This document shows, one piece after another, positions 52,392 to 61,541 of a stretch of 64,000 bases of DNA. Under the pieces are notes generated by a model. That model was given only the letters and a program-made list of their open reading frames with translations, searched no databases and was not told where the DNA came from. Numbering within the stretch: position 1 is the first letter of the stretch; every line of letters begins with the position of its first letter. A program made the translations under genes and the position numbers. Source of the DNA: Dyadobacter psychrophilus (GTDB lineage: Bacteria; Bacteroidota; Bacteroidia; Cytophagales; Spirosomataceae); the NCBI RefSeq assembly GCF_900167945.1, contig NZ_FUZA01000002.1, forward strand, positions 1 to 64,000. The letters run 5' to 3'.

Positions 52392-54536
52392 TCATTTTTT
52401 AATATCAGTTCCTAATCGTTGCAGGTAAGCAATGAGTGCGATAATCTCCTTATCTGCATCTGCCTTGATGCCGTTTTGTTTTAATCTGGCCTGGATTTCT
52501 TGGGACTGTTTGCTCAGGTCGGTGTTGGCAATTTTATCATAACCTTTTTCATAAGGCACGCCTAATGTTTGCATGGCGCGGATCTTGGCGGCGGTGGTGC
52601 TTGTGTCGAGATCGTCTTCCAGCAGCCAGCCATATCGGGGCATAATAGAGCCAGGCGACATACTGGTTGGATCTTCCATGTGGTTATAGTGCCAGGAATC
52701 GGGGTATTTTCCGCCTATACGGTGCAGGTCCGGCCCGGTGCGTTTGGAACCCCATTGGTGCGGGTAATCGTAAACGAATTCGCCCGATTTGGAATATTCT
52801 CCATAGCGCTCGATCTCGGAGCGGAACGGGCGGATCATTTGGGTATGACACACGTAGCAGCCTTCCCGGACATAAATATCGCGGCCCTGCAATTCCAGTG
52901 GTGTGTACGGTTTTACGGATGCAATGGTAGGGACATTGGATTTGATCATGAAAGTTGGGATCATCTCGATCATTCCACCGATGGCCACGGCCACCAGCGC
53001 AAATACTGTAAGTGCAAGTGGTTTGCGTTCAAACAGCCTGCGGTGCCAGTACTCGCTCTTTTCGGCATGCCAGATGGCATTCAATGGCATTGCTTTGGCT
53101 GTTTCGGTTTGTATTAATTTCCCTTTCAGTGCCGTCATCCACAAGTTGTAGATCATTACAATGAAGCCGACAATGTAGAGTGTGCCGCCTACGCTGCGCA
53201 GGAAATACAATGGTTTGAGCTGCGTTACGGTTTCGAGGAAGTTGGGATATTTCAAAAGCCCTTCCTGCGTGAATTCTTTCCACATAGAGCTTTGCACCCA
53301 GCCAGCCCAGTACATAGGAATGGTGTAAAATAAAATCCCGATGGTTCCGATCCAGAAGTGGAAATTGGCAGCCTTTTGAGAATATAACGGACGTCCGTAT
53401 ATGCGCGGGAAAAGCCAGTATAAAATCCCGAAAGTCAGAAAGCCGTTCCAGCCAAGTGCTCCTACGTGCACGTGCGCTACGATCCAGTCGGTATAATGGG
53501 CGATGGCGTTTACGTTTTTGAAGGAAAGCATCGGGCCTTCGAAAGTGGCCATACCATAGGCGGTGATGGCTACAACCATGAATTTGAGCACAACATCTTC
53601 CCGCACTTTGTCCCAGGCGCCGCGCAGGGTCATCAGCCCGTTGATCATTCCACCCCAGGAAGGCGCGATCAGCATCACGGAAAACACGGTTCCCAGTGTC
53701 TGCGCCCATTCGGGCAGGGAAGTGTACAGCAAATGGTGTGGCCCGGCCCAGATATAAAGGAATATCAGCGCCCAGAAATGCACGATGGAAAGCCGGTAGG
53801 AATAAATAGGACGGTTAGCCGCTTTGGGAAGGAAATAATACATCAGTCCCAAATAAGGAGTTGTAAGAAAAAACGCCACGGCATTGTGCCCATACCACCA
53901 TTGCACGAGCGCATCCTGCACGCCTGCGTACACTGAGTAACTTTTGAAAAGAGAGATAGGAAGCGCCATACTGTTGACCACGTGCAGCATTGCAACAGTG
54001 ACAAATGAAGCAATGTAAAACCAAACCGCAGCGTAAATGTGCTCAGTGCGCCGGTGAATGGTGGTCATTACCAGGTTAATAAGTGCTGCAACCCACACTA
54101 CGGCGATGGCAATGTCAAGCGGCCATTCCAGCTCTGCGTATTCTTTGGAAGTGGTAAGGCCCATCGGCAATGTAATGGCGGCAGCCACAATGATAAACTG
54201 CCATGCCCAGAAATGAATCCTGCTCAGTACAGGGCTCCACATCGGCGTCCTTAAAACGCGGGGCGCGGAATAATACAGGCCAGTGAAGAAACCATTTCCT
54301 ACAAAAGCGAAAATGACCGCATTGGTGTGCAGTGGCCGGATGCGGCTGAATGTAAGGTAAGGCAGATCCATATTCAGGTTGGGAAACACCAGCTGCAACG
54401 CAGCAAGCAGCCCGACAAGCATACCGATTAGCCCGAAAAGTATCGTTGCAATGGCGAAATCCCGCACAACGCGGTTATCATATTGGAACTCATCCAGTTC
54501 AACGGTTGCCAGAGCGGGATGGGGAACGTTTGACAT
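52392..54536 (-). CDS. ccoN: cbb3 oxidase CcoN-CcoO fusion (catalytic plus mono-heme subunits)
   Basis: 714 residues. The first 475 or so form CcoN, a heme-copper oxidase subunit I with about 12-13 TMs and the His ligands in RPLHTNAVIFAFVGNGFF, WWYGHNAVAFFL and HVHVGALGWNG. The last 200 form CcoO, with CYVCH as c-type heme site and the family motif QMIRPFRSEIERYG. The fused protein reduces oxygen to water at high affinity and conserves energy. The fusion is typical of Bacteroidota. It lies 14 bases after ccoS in the same operon. Confidence 0.97.
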   Translation of the reverse strand: MSNVPHPALATVELDEFQYDNRVVRDFAIATILFGLIGMLVGLLAALQLVFPNLNMDLPYLTFSRIRPLHTNAVIFAFVGNGFFTGLYYSAPRVLRTPMWSPVLSRIHFWAWQFIIVAAAITLPMGLTTSKEYAELEWPLDIAIAVVWVAALINLVMTTIHRRTEHIYAAVWFYIASFVTVAMLHVVNSMALPISLFKSYSVYAGVQDALVQWWYGHNAVAFFLTTPYLGLMYYFLPKAANRPIYSYRLSIVHFWALIFLYIWAGPHHLLYTSLPEWAQTLGTVFSVMLIAPSWGGMINGLMTLRGAWDKVREDVVLKFMVVAITAYGMATFEGPMLSFKNVNAIAHYTDWIVAHVHVGALGWNGFLTFGILYWLFPRIYGRPLYSQKAANFHFWIGTIGILFYTIPMYWAGWVQSSMWKEFTQEGLLKYPNFLETVTQLKPLYFLRSVGGTLYIVGFIVMIYNLWMTALKGKLIQTETAKAMPLNAIWHAEKSEYWHRRLFERKPLALTVFALVAVAIGGMIEMIPTFMIKSNVPTIASVKPYTPLELQGRDIYVREGCYVCHTQMIRPFRSEIERYGEYSKSGEFVYDYPHQWGSKRTGPDLHRIGGKYPDSWHYNHMEDPTSMSPGSIMPRYGWLLEDDLDTSTTAAKIRAMQTLGVPYEKGYDKIANTDLSKQSQEIQARLKQNGIKADADKEIIALIAYLQRLGTDIKK

Positions 54537-54550
54537 AACTCAGGTAAAAT

Positions 54551-54730
54551 TTAGTGAATATCTGTTGGTTTGGTTTTGGTCTCGTCGCTGTTGGAATCAT
54601 CGAAAAGAATTCGGATCGAGGGCGTATAGTCGTCATCGTAATGGCCCTTGCGCACCGACCAAAGGAAGGCTCCCAAAAAGGCCAGGGCGATGGCAAGGCT
54701 TGCGATAATCATGACGAACATTGCGCTCAT
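54551..54730 (-). CDS. ccoS: cbb3 oxidase maturation protein CcoS
   Basis: 59 residues. One TM near 5-25 (VMIIASLAIALAFLGAFLWSV) followed by RKGHYDDDYTPSIRILFDD, the typical CcoS tail after the TM. CcoS is needed for cofactor insertion into the cbb3 oxidase. It is first in the ccoSNOQPGH operon, 14 bases before ccoNO. ATG at 54730; the operator and -7 box lie 32 and 85 bases upstream. Confidence 0.92.
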   Translation of the reverse strand: MSAMFVMIIASLAIALAFLGAFLWSVRKGHYDDDYTPSIRILFDDSNSDETKTKPTDIH

Positions 54731-54761
54731 TTTGAAGGGATCTTTTTGTTTTTCTAATGCC

Positions 54762-54826
54762 CAAAACTACCGGATCGGCCCGAGCAGAAAGATGACGCCA
54801 GCATGGTTCACAACTGACTTTCGTCA
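54762..54826 (-). promoter_or_regulatory. ccoS promoter: tandem operator sites and -7 box
   Basis: The strong site TGACTTTCGTCA (54815-54826) overlaps the ccoI stop codon. A weaker site TGACGCCAGCAT (54793-54804) lies exactly 22 bp nearer the gene. On the - strand, TAGTTTTG (54769-54762) is the same -7 box as at hemN, ending 32 bases from the ATG. The weak site is centred 33 bp from the -7 box (near -41.5), the strong one 55 bp (near -63.5). Confidence 0.63.
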
Positions 54827-57283
54827 GTTTTTCAATATTCTTTTGGCCGCAATGTTACTGGCTATGGTGGTAAAGCCTACAATCGAAATCAGGCTTACCG
54901 GCATCAGAATGGCCGCAAGAACCGGCGAAAGTTGGCCGCCTATTGCAAAAAACAGCCCTCCGATGTTGTATATCAGCGAAATAGCAAAACTGGCTTTGAT
55001 GATCTTTTGTCCCTGGCGGGCCAGGTTGATAAAAGCAGGCAGGCGGGAAAGCTGCTTGCCGTCGATGATCATATCGCAGGATGGGGTGAAATTGTTGATA
55101 TCGTCCGAAACGGCTACACCCACATTACTCTGCTGCAAAGCGCCCGCATCATTGAGCCCATCGCCGACCATGAGCACATTCTGATGCAGCTTCTCCTGCA
55201 ATGTGGCTATGAATGCCAGCTTGTCTTCGGGTTTTTGTTTAAAATACAAATGGGCATCGTTTCCGAAAATATGCGCCAGGTATTGCTGGTCTGTCGGCTT
55301 GTCGCCGGAGAGCAAATAGGTGTTAAAGCCGTGGTTATGGAGCGCTTCAATGGTCTTCGGAAGGTTTTCGCGGTATTTTATTTTTATCATAAAATAACCT
55401 TGGCAGACGCCATCAATGCTGACATAAACCCTGGAAGAACCCAGATCATTTTCATTTTTTTGTTCTCCCGCCCAAGCCGCCGAACCCAGCTTTACAATCT
55501 GATTGCCAAGTGAACCTTTAATGCCCGAACCGCTGGCTTCTACATAATACGAAAGCTTCTGCGTTCCGCACTGAATATGCGCCAGGCTTTTTACAACCAA
55601 TCTGCTGAGCGGATGGGAGGATTGGCTGGCAATTGTCTTCACCATCGCCAGATCCTGATCCGTCATTTTTGTTCCGATAAATGCCACTTCTGCATCATCT
55701 GAGCGGGTTATCGTGCCAGTTTTGTCAAATACAACCGTGTTGATTTTGGAAAGCCGCTCGATAGCATCCGCGTTTTTGGGATAGCATTGATTTTTGCCAA
55801 AAAGCGCCATCAGGTTGCCATTGGTGAATGTGGAGGAAAACAGCAAGCCACACGGACAGGCCACGAGCAGGCAGGTTGTGAATGCGCGGAAAGCCGTTTC
55901 AGGATTTTTTAAAATGACAAACCAAAAAGCGAATGTGAGCGTAGCAATGATTAACACAATGACTGAAAAATAGCGGTTGATGCGGGCGGCCAGCATCTTG
56001 TTCTGATCTTCTTTTTGTTTGGAAAAACTCTCATTATTCCAAAGTTGTGTCAGATAACTTTGCGAAACTTTCCGGACAATTTCCAGCTCAATGGCAGGGC
56101 CGGTTTGCTTGCCGCCTGCATAAATCGTATCTCCTTTTTTACGCCTGACGGGTTCGGCTTCGCCGGAAACGAAACTGTAATCAATCAATGCTTGGGGGCT
56201 TAACAACACGGAATCGGCCGGGATCAGCTCTGCATTTCTGACCAGAATAATGTCCGCCTCTTTCAAATCCGTTACCGGCGTCCGGATCTCGGCTTTTCCG
56301 CTCAAAACAGAAACCGCCACGGGAAAATAGGAGCGATAATCACGATCGAAAGAAATGCCTGCGTAAGTTTTATCCTGAAAAAACCGGCCCGTCAGCATGA
56401 AGAAAACTGCGCCGGTAAGGGAGTCAAAATAACCCGGACCTGTGCCGGAAACGATCTGGTAAAAGCTCAGACTAAAAATAGAAACCAGCGCGATGACGAT
56501 CGGGGCATCAATGTTCAGGTATTTTCCTTTGAGGGCTGCCCAGGCGGATTTGAAAAAATCACTGGCGCAATAAAGCAAGACAGGAATGGCCAGGGCCAGG
56601 TTCAGCCAGCCGAAGGTGGATCTCAGGCTTTCATCAAATGCATCTTTTCCTAAATGGAAATATTCAGGAAAGCTGAGCATCATTACATTGCCAAAGCAAA
56701 ATCCGGCCACGCCGATCTTATAAAGCCTTTTGCGATTCCACTTTTTTTGCTGCTCACCCGCAATGTCGTTCAGGCTGATGTAAGGTTCATATCCAATGCT
56801 TGCAATCAAGGTTGCCAGCTCGCTCAACTTCACTTTTTCGGGTTCAAATGTGATCCTGACCTTCTTTTCGGGAAAGTTAACCACCGAGCTTCTGATGGCC
56901 GGATTGAATTTATAAAGCTGTTCCAAAAGCCAGATACACGAGCTGCAATGCATTTTTGGAATATACCAGCTCACCTGCGACAGGCGGCCGTCGGTGAACT
57001 CGATTATTTTTGCGCTGACCTCGGGCAGGTCCAGGTAATCGAACTTGCCTTCAAAAAAAGATTTGTCAGGAGAAATACCTGCGGAGCCGTCAATTGCGTA
57101 ATAATCACAGAGTTCGGTGACTTTTAAAAGATCGTAAACATGATAGCAACCCTCGCAGCAAAACGCATGTTCATCGGCCGTAATCGTGTCCTGCGAGCAA
57201 GTTTGCCCGCAATGGTAACACGTGTTTTGCGCGATTTTTAGGGCCGCGTCTTCGCGCGCTATGCTGTCTATGTCCTGATCCAT
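54824..57283 (-). CDS. ccoI: Copper-translocating P1B-type ATPase CcoI (FixI)
   Basis: 819 residues. A Cys-rich N-terminus (CYHCGQTC...FCCEGC), an HMA-like domain with MHCSSC, eight TMs with the CPC motif in VACPCGLLFSS, the actuator SGEAEPV, the phosphorylation site DKTGTITRS and VGDGLNDAGAL. It exports Cu(I) for assembly of the cbb3 oxidase and is the usual neighbour of ccoNO. It lies upstream of ccoS on the same strand and has its own operator at 57361. Confidence 0.95.
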   Translation of the reverse strand: MDQDIDSIAREDAALKIAQNTCYHCGQTCSQDTITADEHAFCCEGCYHVYDLLKVTELCDYYAIDGSAGISPDKSFFEGKFDYLDLPEVSAKIIEFTDGRLSQVSWYIPKMHCSSCIWLLEQLYKFNPAIRSSVVNFPEKKVRITFEPEKVKLSELATLIASIGYEPYISLNDIAGEQQKKWNRKRLYKIGVAGFCFGNVMMLSFPEYFHLGKDAFDESLRSTFGWLNLALAIPVLLYCASDFFKSAWAALKGKYLNIDAPIVIALVSIFSLSFYQIVSGTGPGYFDSLTGAVFFMLTGRFFQDKTYAGISFDRDYRSYFPVAVSVLSGKAEIRTPVTDLKEADIILVRNAELIPADSVLLSPQALIDYSFVSGEAEPVRRKKGDTIYAGGKQTGPAIELEIVRKVSQSYLTQLWNNESFSKQKEDQNKMLAARINRYFSVIVLIIATLTFAFWFVILKNPETAFRAFTTCLLVACPCGLLFSSTFTNGNLMALFGKNQCYPKNADAIERLSKINTVVFDKTGTITRSDDAEVAFIGTKMTDQDLAMVKTIASQSSHPLSRLVVKSLAHIQCGTQKLSYYVEASGSGIKGSLGNQIVKLGSAAWAGEQKNENDLGSSRVYVSIDGVCQGYFMIKIKYRENLPKTIEALHNHGFNTYLLSGDKPTDQQYLAHIFGNDAHLYFKQKPEDKLAFIATLQEKLHQNVLMVGDGLNDAGALQQSNVGVAVSDDINNFTPSCDMIIDGKQLSRLPAFINLARQGQKIIKASFAISLIYNIGGLFFAIGGQLSPVLAAILMPVSLISIVGFTTIASNIAAKRILKN

Positions 57284-57307
57284 GGTATTTGCTTCTTAAT
57301 GCTCCCT

Positions 57308-57372
57308 CAAAATTGAAGAAAGAATTTGTCCGTAAATTTGACCGCGGTTGGTTGCGAAAATGACTTTGATCA
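57308..57372. promoter_or_regulatory. ccoI promoter region: tandem operator sites, shared with divergent stress gene
   Basis: Strong site TGACTTTGATCA (57361-57372); second site TGACCGCGGTTG (57339-57350), again 22 bp away. For ccoI (- strand) a -7-like CAATTTTG (57315-57308) is 33 and 55 bp from the sites, ending 25 bases from the ATG. On the + strand TAAATTTG (57333-57340) is a perfect -7 box for the divergent gene; both operator sites overlap or follow it, so they may repress that gene. Confidence 0.55.
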
Positions 57373-57465
57373 GGTTTTCTGCATTAGTTTGCGGCGCCAT
57401 ATCTTAATTCACTGTTCTGGCATTATATTAATAGGAGTCAAGCACAATTGATATCAACTTTACTT

Positions 57466-58017
57466 ATGGGAACATCGGGTTATGCTTACGAACTGCCGGG
57501 TACAGTTTCAGCGGTTTTCTTTACCAAAAAAGACGCGGAAAATGCCTATCAGGCGCTGCTGAAATTAGGTCACACAGAAGATGATATTTCGCTGCTTATG
57601 TCGGATGAGACACTGAGCAAGCATACCAATCCGACCAGTGAAAGCACGGGTTACGGTGTTGATGAACAGCTTGGCTCGATCGAGGAGAAGCCCAAGGAAG
57701 GCGCCAAGCATAAGATTGCCGAAGCCATCATTTCCATCACATCCATGATTTCGTTGCCAGAGCTGGGCATTTCTATTTCCCGAAGGTTGATTGGGAAGGT
57801 GGAGCAGAAACCGGAGACACAGACCATTAGCCACGTAATAGCAACCCAGATCCCGGAAGAACATTGCGACACTTACGAAACGGGCATCAAGGAAGGCGGC
57901 ATTATCATTAGTGTGGATCCCAAAAACCGCGCAGAAAGGGACGCCATTGTCCGGGAGTTCCGAAACAATGACGGCCACGACATTCTGGGGGACGACGGTT
58001 ATACTGAGCTGGATTGA
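57466..58017 (+). CDS. YflT-like general stress protein
   Basis: 183 residues from ATG 57466. The N-terminal part (VSAVFFTKKDAENAYQALLKLGHTEDDISLLMSDET) matches the heat-induced/general-stress YflT-type fold, in which a short alpha-beta unit is followed by a low-complexity, poorly ordered stretch and a second copy-like part near the end (IIISVDPKNRAERDAIVREF). The function is unknown. The frame extends to a TTG at 57448, preceded by AGGAG at good spacing, so the longer form is possible. It is divergent from ccoI. Confidence 0.75.
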   Translation: MGTSGYAYELPGTVSAVFFTKKDAENAYQALLKLGHTEDDISLLMSDETLSKHTNPTSESTGYGVDEQLGSIEEKPKEGAKHKIAEAIISITSMISLPELGISISRRLIGKVEQKPETQTISHVIATQIPEEHCDTYETGIKEGGIIISVDPKNRAERDAIVREFRNNDGHDILGDDGYTELD

Positions 58018-58033
58018 ATGAAACGATCATTCC

Positions 58034-60454
58034 TTAATCATCTCTTAAACTACGGACAGGATTCATTTTCGCGGCTTTCACAGACTGAAAGCCGATGGTA
58101 ACAGCTGTAACCATGGCAACAATGCCAATGGTAAGGCCGAAAACCCAGGGGCCAAGATTTACTTTGTACGCATAACCAGCCAGCCAGTTATTCATAAAAA
58201 ACCAGCCGAGCGGCGCTGCCAGCAGGAAAGCGATCAGCAGTAATGTTGCAAATTCCCGGCCGAATATCCAGAGAAGCTGTGCTTGGCTCGCCCCCAGGAC
58301 TTTTCTGACGCCGATTTCCTTGGAGCGGGATGCGGCCATAAAAGTAACGAGCCCATATAAACCCAGGCAGCCTATCACCAGTGCAATGAACGAGAAAACC
58401 TGAATAAGACCAAGCAGGATATTTTCGGTTTGGTAAAACTGCTCTATGCGGTCGTCGAGGAAATCAGCGTGATAGACGTGCTCGGGGTAAGTTGCGTTCC
58501 AGGTTTTTTCAATCTCGCCCAATGTTTGTGACCGGCTGCGCGAATTGATTTTCACAGCTGCCATACCATTCAATTGATGATCATTAAAGATTGCAGCTGG
58601 CTGGATTCCTGCCCTGAGTCCGTCCAGGTTAAAATTCTTCACTACGCCAACGATCGTTTTATCTTTTCCCCAAATGGTGATGCTTTTGCCAAGGATCTCC
58701 CCGGGATTTGCCAGCCCAAGCTGCTTAACCATCGCCTCATTGACAAGGGTCTCGTTTCGGGTACTGTCGTTGGATGTGAAATTTTGCCCGGCCAGGATTT
58801 TTAGTCCGAATAGTGGCGCAAAATTCATGTCGCCAATTCTCAGTTTTATTGTAAATTTCTCCTTTTCAGGCCGGTGATTGTAAGAAAATGGCTCGCTGGC
58901 GTGCATTTGTGACATTGGCGGTTCGGCGCCTAATGCCACCTGTTCGACGCCTTTTATTTTGCCTAGCTGCTCACTGAATGTTTGCTGTCTGGTCATGTTG
59001 CCGCCAGGGATTTTTACAGTCAGTATCTCTTCCCGGTTGAAGCCAAGATCTGCGGATTTAAGATATTTGACCTGCGCCGACATGACAATCACTGCAATGA
59101 GAAAGACTTGCGTAATAACAAATTGTACAACAACAAGACCCTTGCGAACTGAAACTTTTCCAGCTTTTTGCGAAGACAACTTTCCCTTTAAAGCAGCCAC
59201 CGGATTGAACCCGGAAATGATCGCTGAGGGATAAAACCCTGCTAAAATAATTACAGAAACAATCATCAGCACAAACCAGGCCAGCGCATTGGGTCGTAGC
59301 AAATCCATGATTGAGATGTCCGCTCTTAACATGCTTAGGGCGCCATTAAGCATGGGCAGATTCAGCTGCGTAATGACCAAGGCGATCGCAAAAGCGATCA
59401 GGCAAAGCAAAGCGATTTCGGTAATGAACTGGCCGATCAGCTGGCGGCGGGAGCTTCCCAGGGATTTTCTTACACCCACTTCTTTGGAACGGCGCATGGC
59501 CTGTGCGGTGGTAATGTTGATGAAATTAACGCAGGACGCCACCACGAGGCATATGCCTATCACGATCAGTGCGTAAAGGATCGGTCGGGGAGCGCCGCCG
59601 AAGCCCGGTGCATGGAACATTTCGCTAAGGGGAATTACGGCGAAATGATACTTTTTGGCGTCTGCGGCATTATAATATTTGTGTGTAATGTCGGAAAGGC
59701 TTTTTGCCAGTTCATGCGCAGCCGCGCCTTTTTTCAATGCTACCCAGCACATTGTCGAAGGTTCGGCCCAGGTGCTGAGCATATTGGGATCGTTATAGAA
59801 GCCCGGGATTGAGGCATAGGATATCAAAATGTCGTAGCGCAGTTGGGAACTGGACGGCGGATTTTCAATGACGCCCGTCACGGTCAGGTTCAGTTTGTTT
59901 TCAAAGCGCAGGACTTTGCCGATGGCCTGGGATGTTCCAAAATATTTTTCAGCATATTTTCGGGATAAAACCACTGTGTTAGGCTCAGCCAGCGCCCGTT
60001 TTGGCCGGCCGGCAAGCCATTTGGAATCAAAAACCTGAAAAAACTCCGGCTCAGTAAAGCAAATGTTCCGCGATTCTTCAAATTTCTTTGATGGGCCAGA
60101 CTTCCTTATCTCGCTCTCGCTGACCGGAATGCTGATAACGGCGCCGAAAATGTTGTTTAATCTTACGGCACTTTCCACGAACGGATATTCCCGCCTCAGC
60201 ACATCGCCCATCGGACGCGGCGTCACATCCAGATGCTGCGGTTGCTCTTCGAGAATGTCAGTCACAATCCAAAAAGTGCGGTCGGCTTTGGCGTGATAGC
60301 GGTTGAAGCTGAAAAGATAACTGACGAGCAGAAAAATAAGCAGCCCGCTTGCCAGTCCGATTGATAATCCAAAAATACTGACGGCATTCGTGCTGCGGTT
60401 TCGCCAGATGTTGCGCAAGCCGGTTTTGAGATGATTGCTAAACAGGTTTTTCAT
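58034..60454 (-). CDS. MacB/FtsX-type ABC-transporter permease
   Basis: 806 residues. An N-terminal TM, a MacB-like periplasmic core, three TMs in the middle (ILYALIVIGICLVVASCVNFINI and following), a second periplasmic core and a final FtsX domain of three TMs (LVTFMAASRSKEIGVRKVLGASQAQLLWIF). Both RSKEVGVRKSLGSS and RSKEIGVRKVLGAS motifs are present. Such double-FtsX proteins of Bacteroidota probably couple ATP use to extrusion of lipoproteins, peptides or drugs. No ATP-binding partner is in the window. It stands alone, converging with the stress gene. Confidence 0.9.
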   Translation of the reverse strand: MKNLFSNHLKTGLRNIWRNRSTNAVSIFGLSIGLASGLLIFLLVSYLFSFNRYHAKADRTFWIVTDILEEQPQHLDVTPRPMGDVLRREYPFVESAVRLNNIFGAVISIPVSESEIRKSGPSKKFEESRNICFTEPEFFQVFDSKWLAGRPKRALAEPNTVVLSRKYAEKYFGTSQAIGKVLRFENKLNLTVTGVIENPPSSSQLRYDILISYASIPGFYNDPNMLSTWAEPSTMCWVALKKGAAAHELAKSLSDITHKYYNAADAKKYHFAVIPLSEMFHAPGFGGAPRPILYALIVIGICLVVASCVNFINITTAQAMRRSKEVGVRKSLGSSRRQLIGQFITEIALLCLIAFAIALVITQLNLPMLNGALSMLRADISIMDLLRPNALAWFVLMIVSVIILAGFYPSAIISGFNPVAALKGKLSSQKAGKVSVRKGLVVVQFVITQVFLIAVIVMSAQVKYLKSADLGFNREEILTVKIPGGNMTRQQTFSEQLGKIKGVEQVALGAEPPMSQMHASEPFSYNHRPEKEKFTIKLRIGDMNFAPLFGLKILAGQNFTSNDSTRNETLVNEAMVKQLGLANPGEILGKSITIWGKDKTIVGVVKNFNLDGLRAGIQPAAIFNDHQLNGMAAVKINSRSRSQTLGEIEKTWNATYPEHVYHADFLDDRIEQFYQTENILLGLIQVFSFIALVIGCLGLYGLVTFMAASRSKEIGVRKVLGASQAQLLWIFGREFATLLLIAFLLAAPLGWFFMNNWLAGYAYKVNLGPWVFGLTIGIVAMVTAVTIGFQSVKAAKMNPVRSLRDD

Positions 60455-60616
60455 AGGCTTTTTACAGGGAGTAAATTAAGTATACGTCTCCCCGAAGCTC
60501 GTTAAAACCGTGCCAAGTATCAAATGCTATTATATATCAATAATTTATATATAAAGCTAAACATAAAATTGTTCAAAAATGAACACAGATTGTACGGGAA
60601 TGCACGACGAAAAAAG

Positions 60617-61540
60617 TTATTTCAAATATCTCTTTCTAAGCAAATGCATCATATGCACATTAATTGCCCATTGATCTGCCAGCGGCTGATGCGTGAAGGG
60701 AACGGTCGGCAGGTAATTAGGCGGGCCGAATTCTGTTAAAACGGTCAGCGTTTCACCACTTTTTACTTTGTACTCCACCACCTTGTCCCACCATGCCAGG
60801 TGCGCTTTTACTGCTGCGTCCCATTCCGGTGCCCGGGGATCGTTCACCTGCGGGCCTTCTTCGTGCCCGATGCGCGAGTGAATGTGGCCTACGCGTGCCA
60901 GTGCCAGCTGAATGGTTTCCTGCTGATCGGCGAGCAGGCTTTCGTGAACATTGCACCAGTGCGAAATATCCAGTGTGAGCCTTAAATCGGGGTTTTTCTC
61001 AATAAAATTGCGTGCAATGTGAGCGGCGAAAAGCATTCTTCCCCGATGCGTTTCGTGGTAAATGGGAATGCCCGTTTTTGCAGTTGCGGCCGATGTATGG
61101 TCAATAAAGGCTTTGTTTTGGTCGTAGGTGAAGAAATCCTTCCCGCTGTGGCAATTGATATACAATGGTTTCTGCTCAAACTGCGTTGAGGCGGCATCGA
61201 TCTGCTTTTTAAATGCATCCAGATGGGCGGCATAGTCCTTTTCGCCCGAGCCGCATAGCAATCCCACATCCAGATTGTGCTTTTTTAATGCTGTAAATAG
61301 CTCTTTCTGTTTTTCTTTTGTGCCCGGCCACCACATCTCAATGCCGTCATACCCTTCATTTTTTACTGCTGCGCAAAATGCATCCGTCGTGCCGGCAAAA
61401 CCCCAGTTGGTTCCCAATATTTTTAAAGAAAGCTTGTCTGCAAACTGAGTTGGCGCTTTTTCTGCACCCGAAACAGCTTCAAAGCCAGTGAGCATGCCTG
61501 CTGTGGCCATGGCGCTGCCCATGAATTTCCGACGGTCCAT
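60617..61540 (-). CDS. Tat-exported sugar isomerase/epimerase-like TIM barrel
   Basis: 307 residues from ATG 61540 (the frame extends upstream but the Tat signal starts here). The N-terminus DRRKFMGSAMATAGMLTG is a twin-arginine signal. The rest is a xylose-isomerase-like TIM barrel with EMWWPG, INCHSGKD, HETHRGR, TLDISHW and HIHSRIGHEEGPQ, giving His, Glu and Asp as likely metal ligands. Substrate is unknown. It is last in an operon, one base after the stop of the DUF2231-cytochrome gene. Confidence 0.85.
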   Translation of the reverse strand: MDRRKFMGSAMATAGMLTGFEAVSGAEKAPTQFADKLSLKILGTNWGFAGTTDAFCAAVKNEGYDGIEMWWPGTKEKQKELFTALKKHNLDVGLLCGSGEKDYAAHLDAFKKQIDAASTQFEQKPLYINCHSGKDFFTYDQNKAFIDHTSAATAKTGIPIYHETHRGRMLFAAHIARNFIEKNPDLRLTLDISHWCNVHESLLADQQETIQLALARVGHIHSRIGHEEGPQVNDPRAPEWDAAVKAHLAWWDKVVEYKVKSGETLTVLTEFGPPNYLPTVPFTHQPLADQWAINVHMMHLLRKRYLK

Positions 61541-61541
61541 A

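Noticed and set aside
53029-53709. 226-codon - strand open frame inside ccoNO
   Set aside because: It is on the ccoNO strand in another phase. The translation is Arg/His-rich and matches nothing, as expected for a shifted frame of a real gene.
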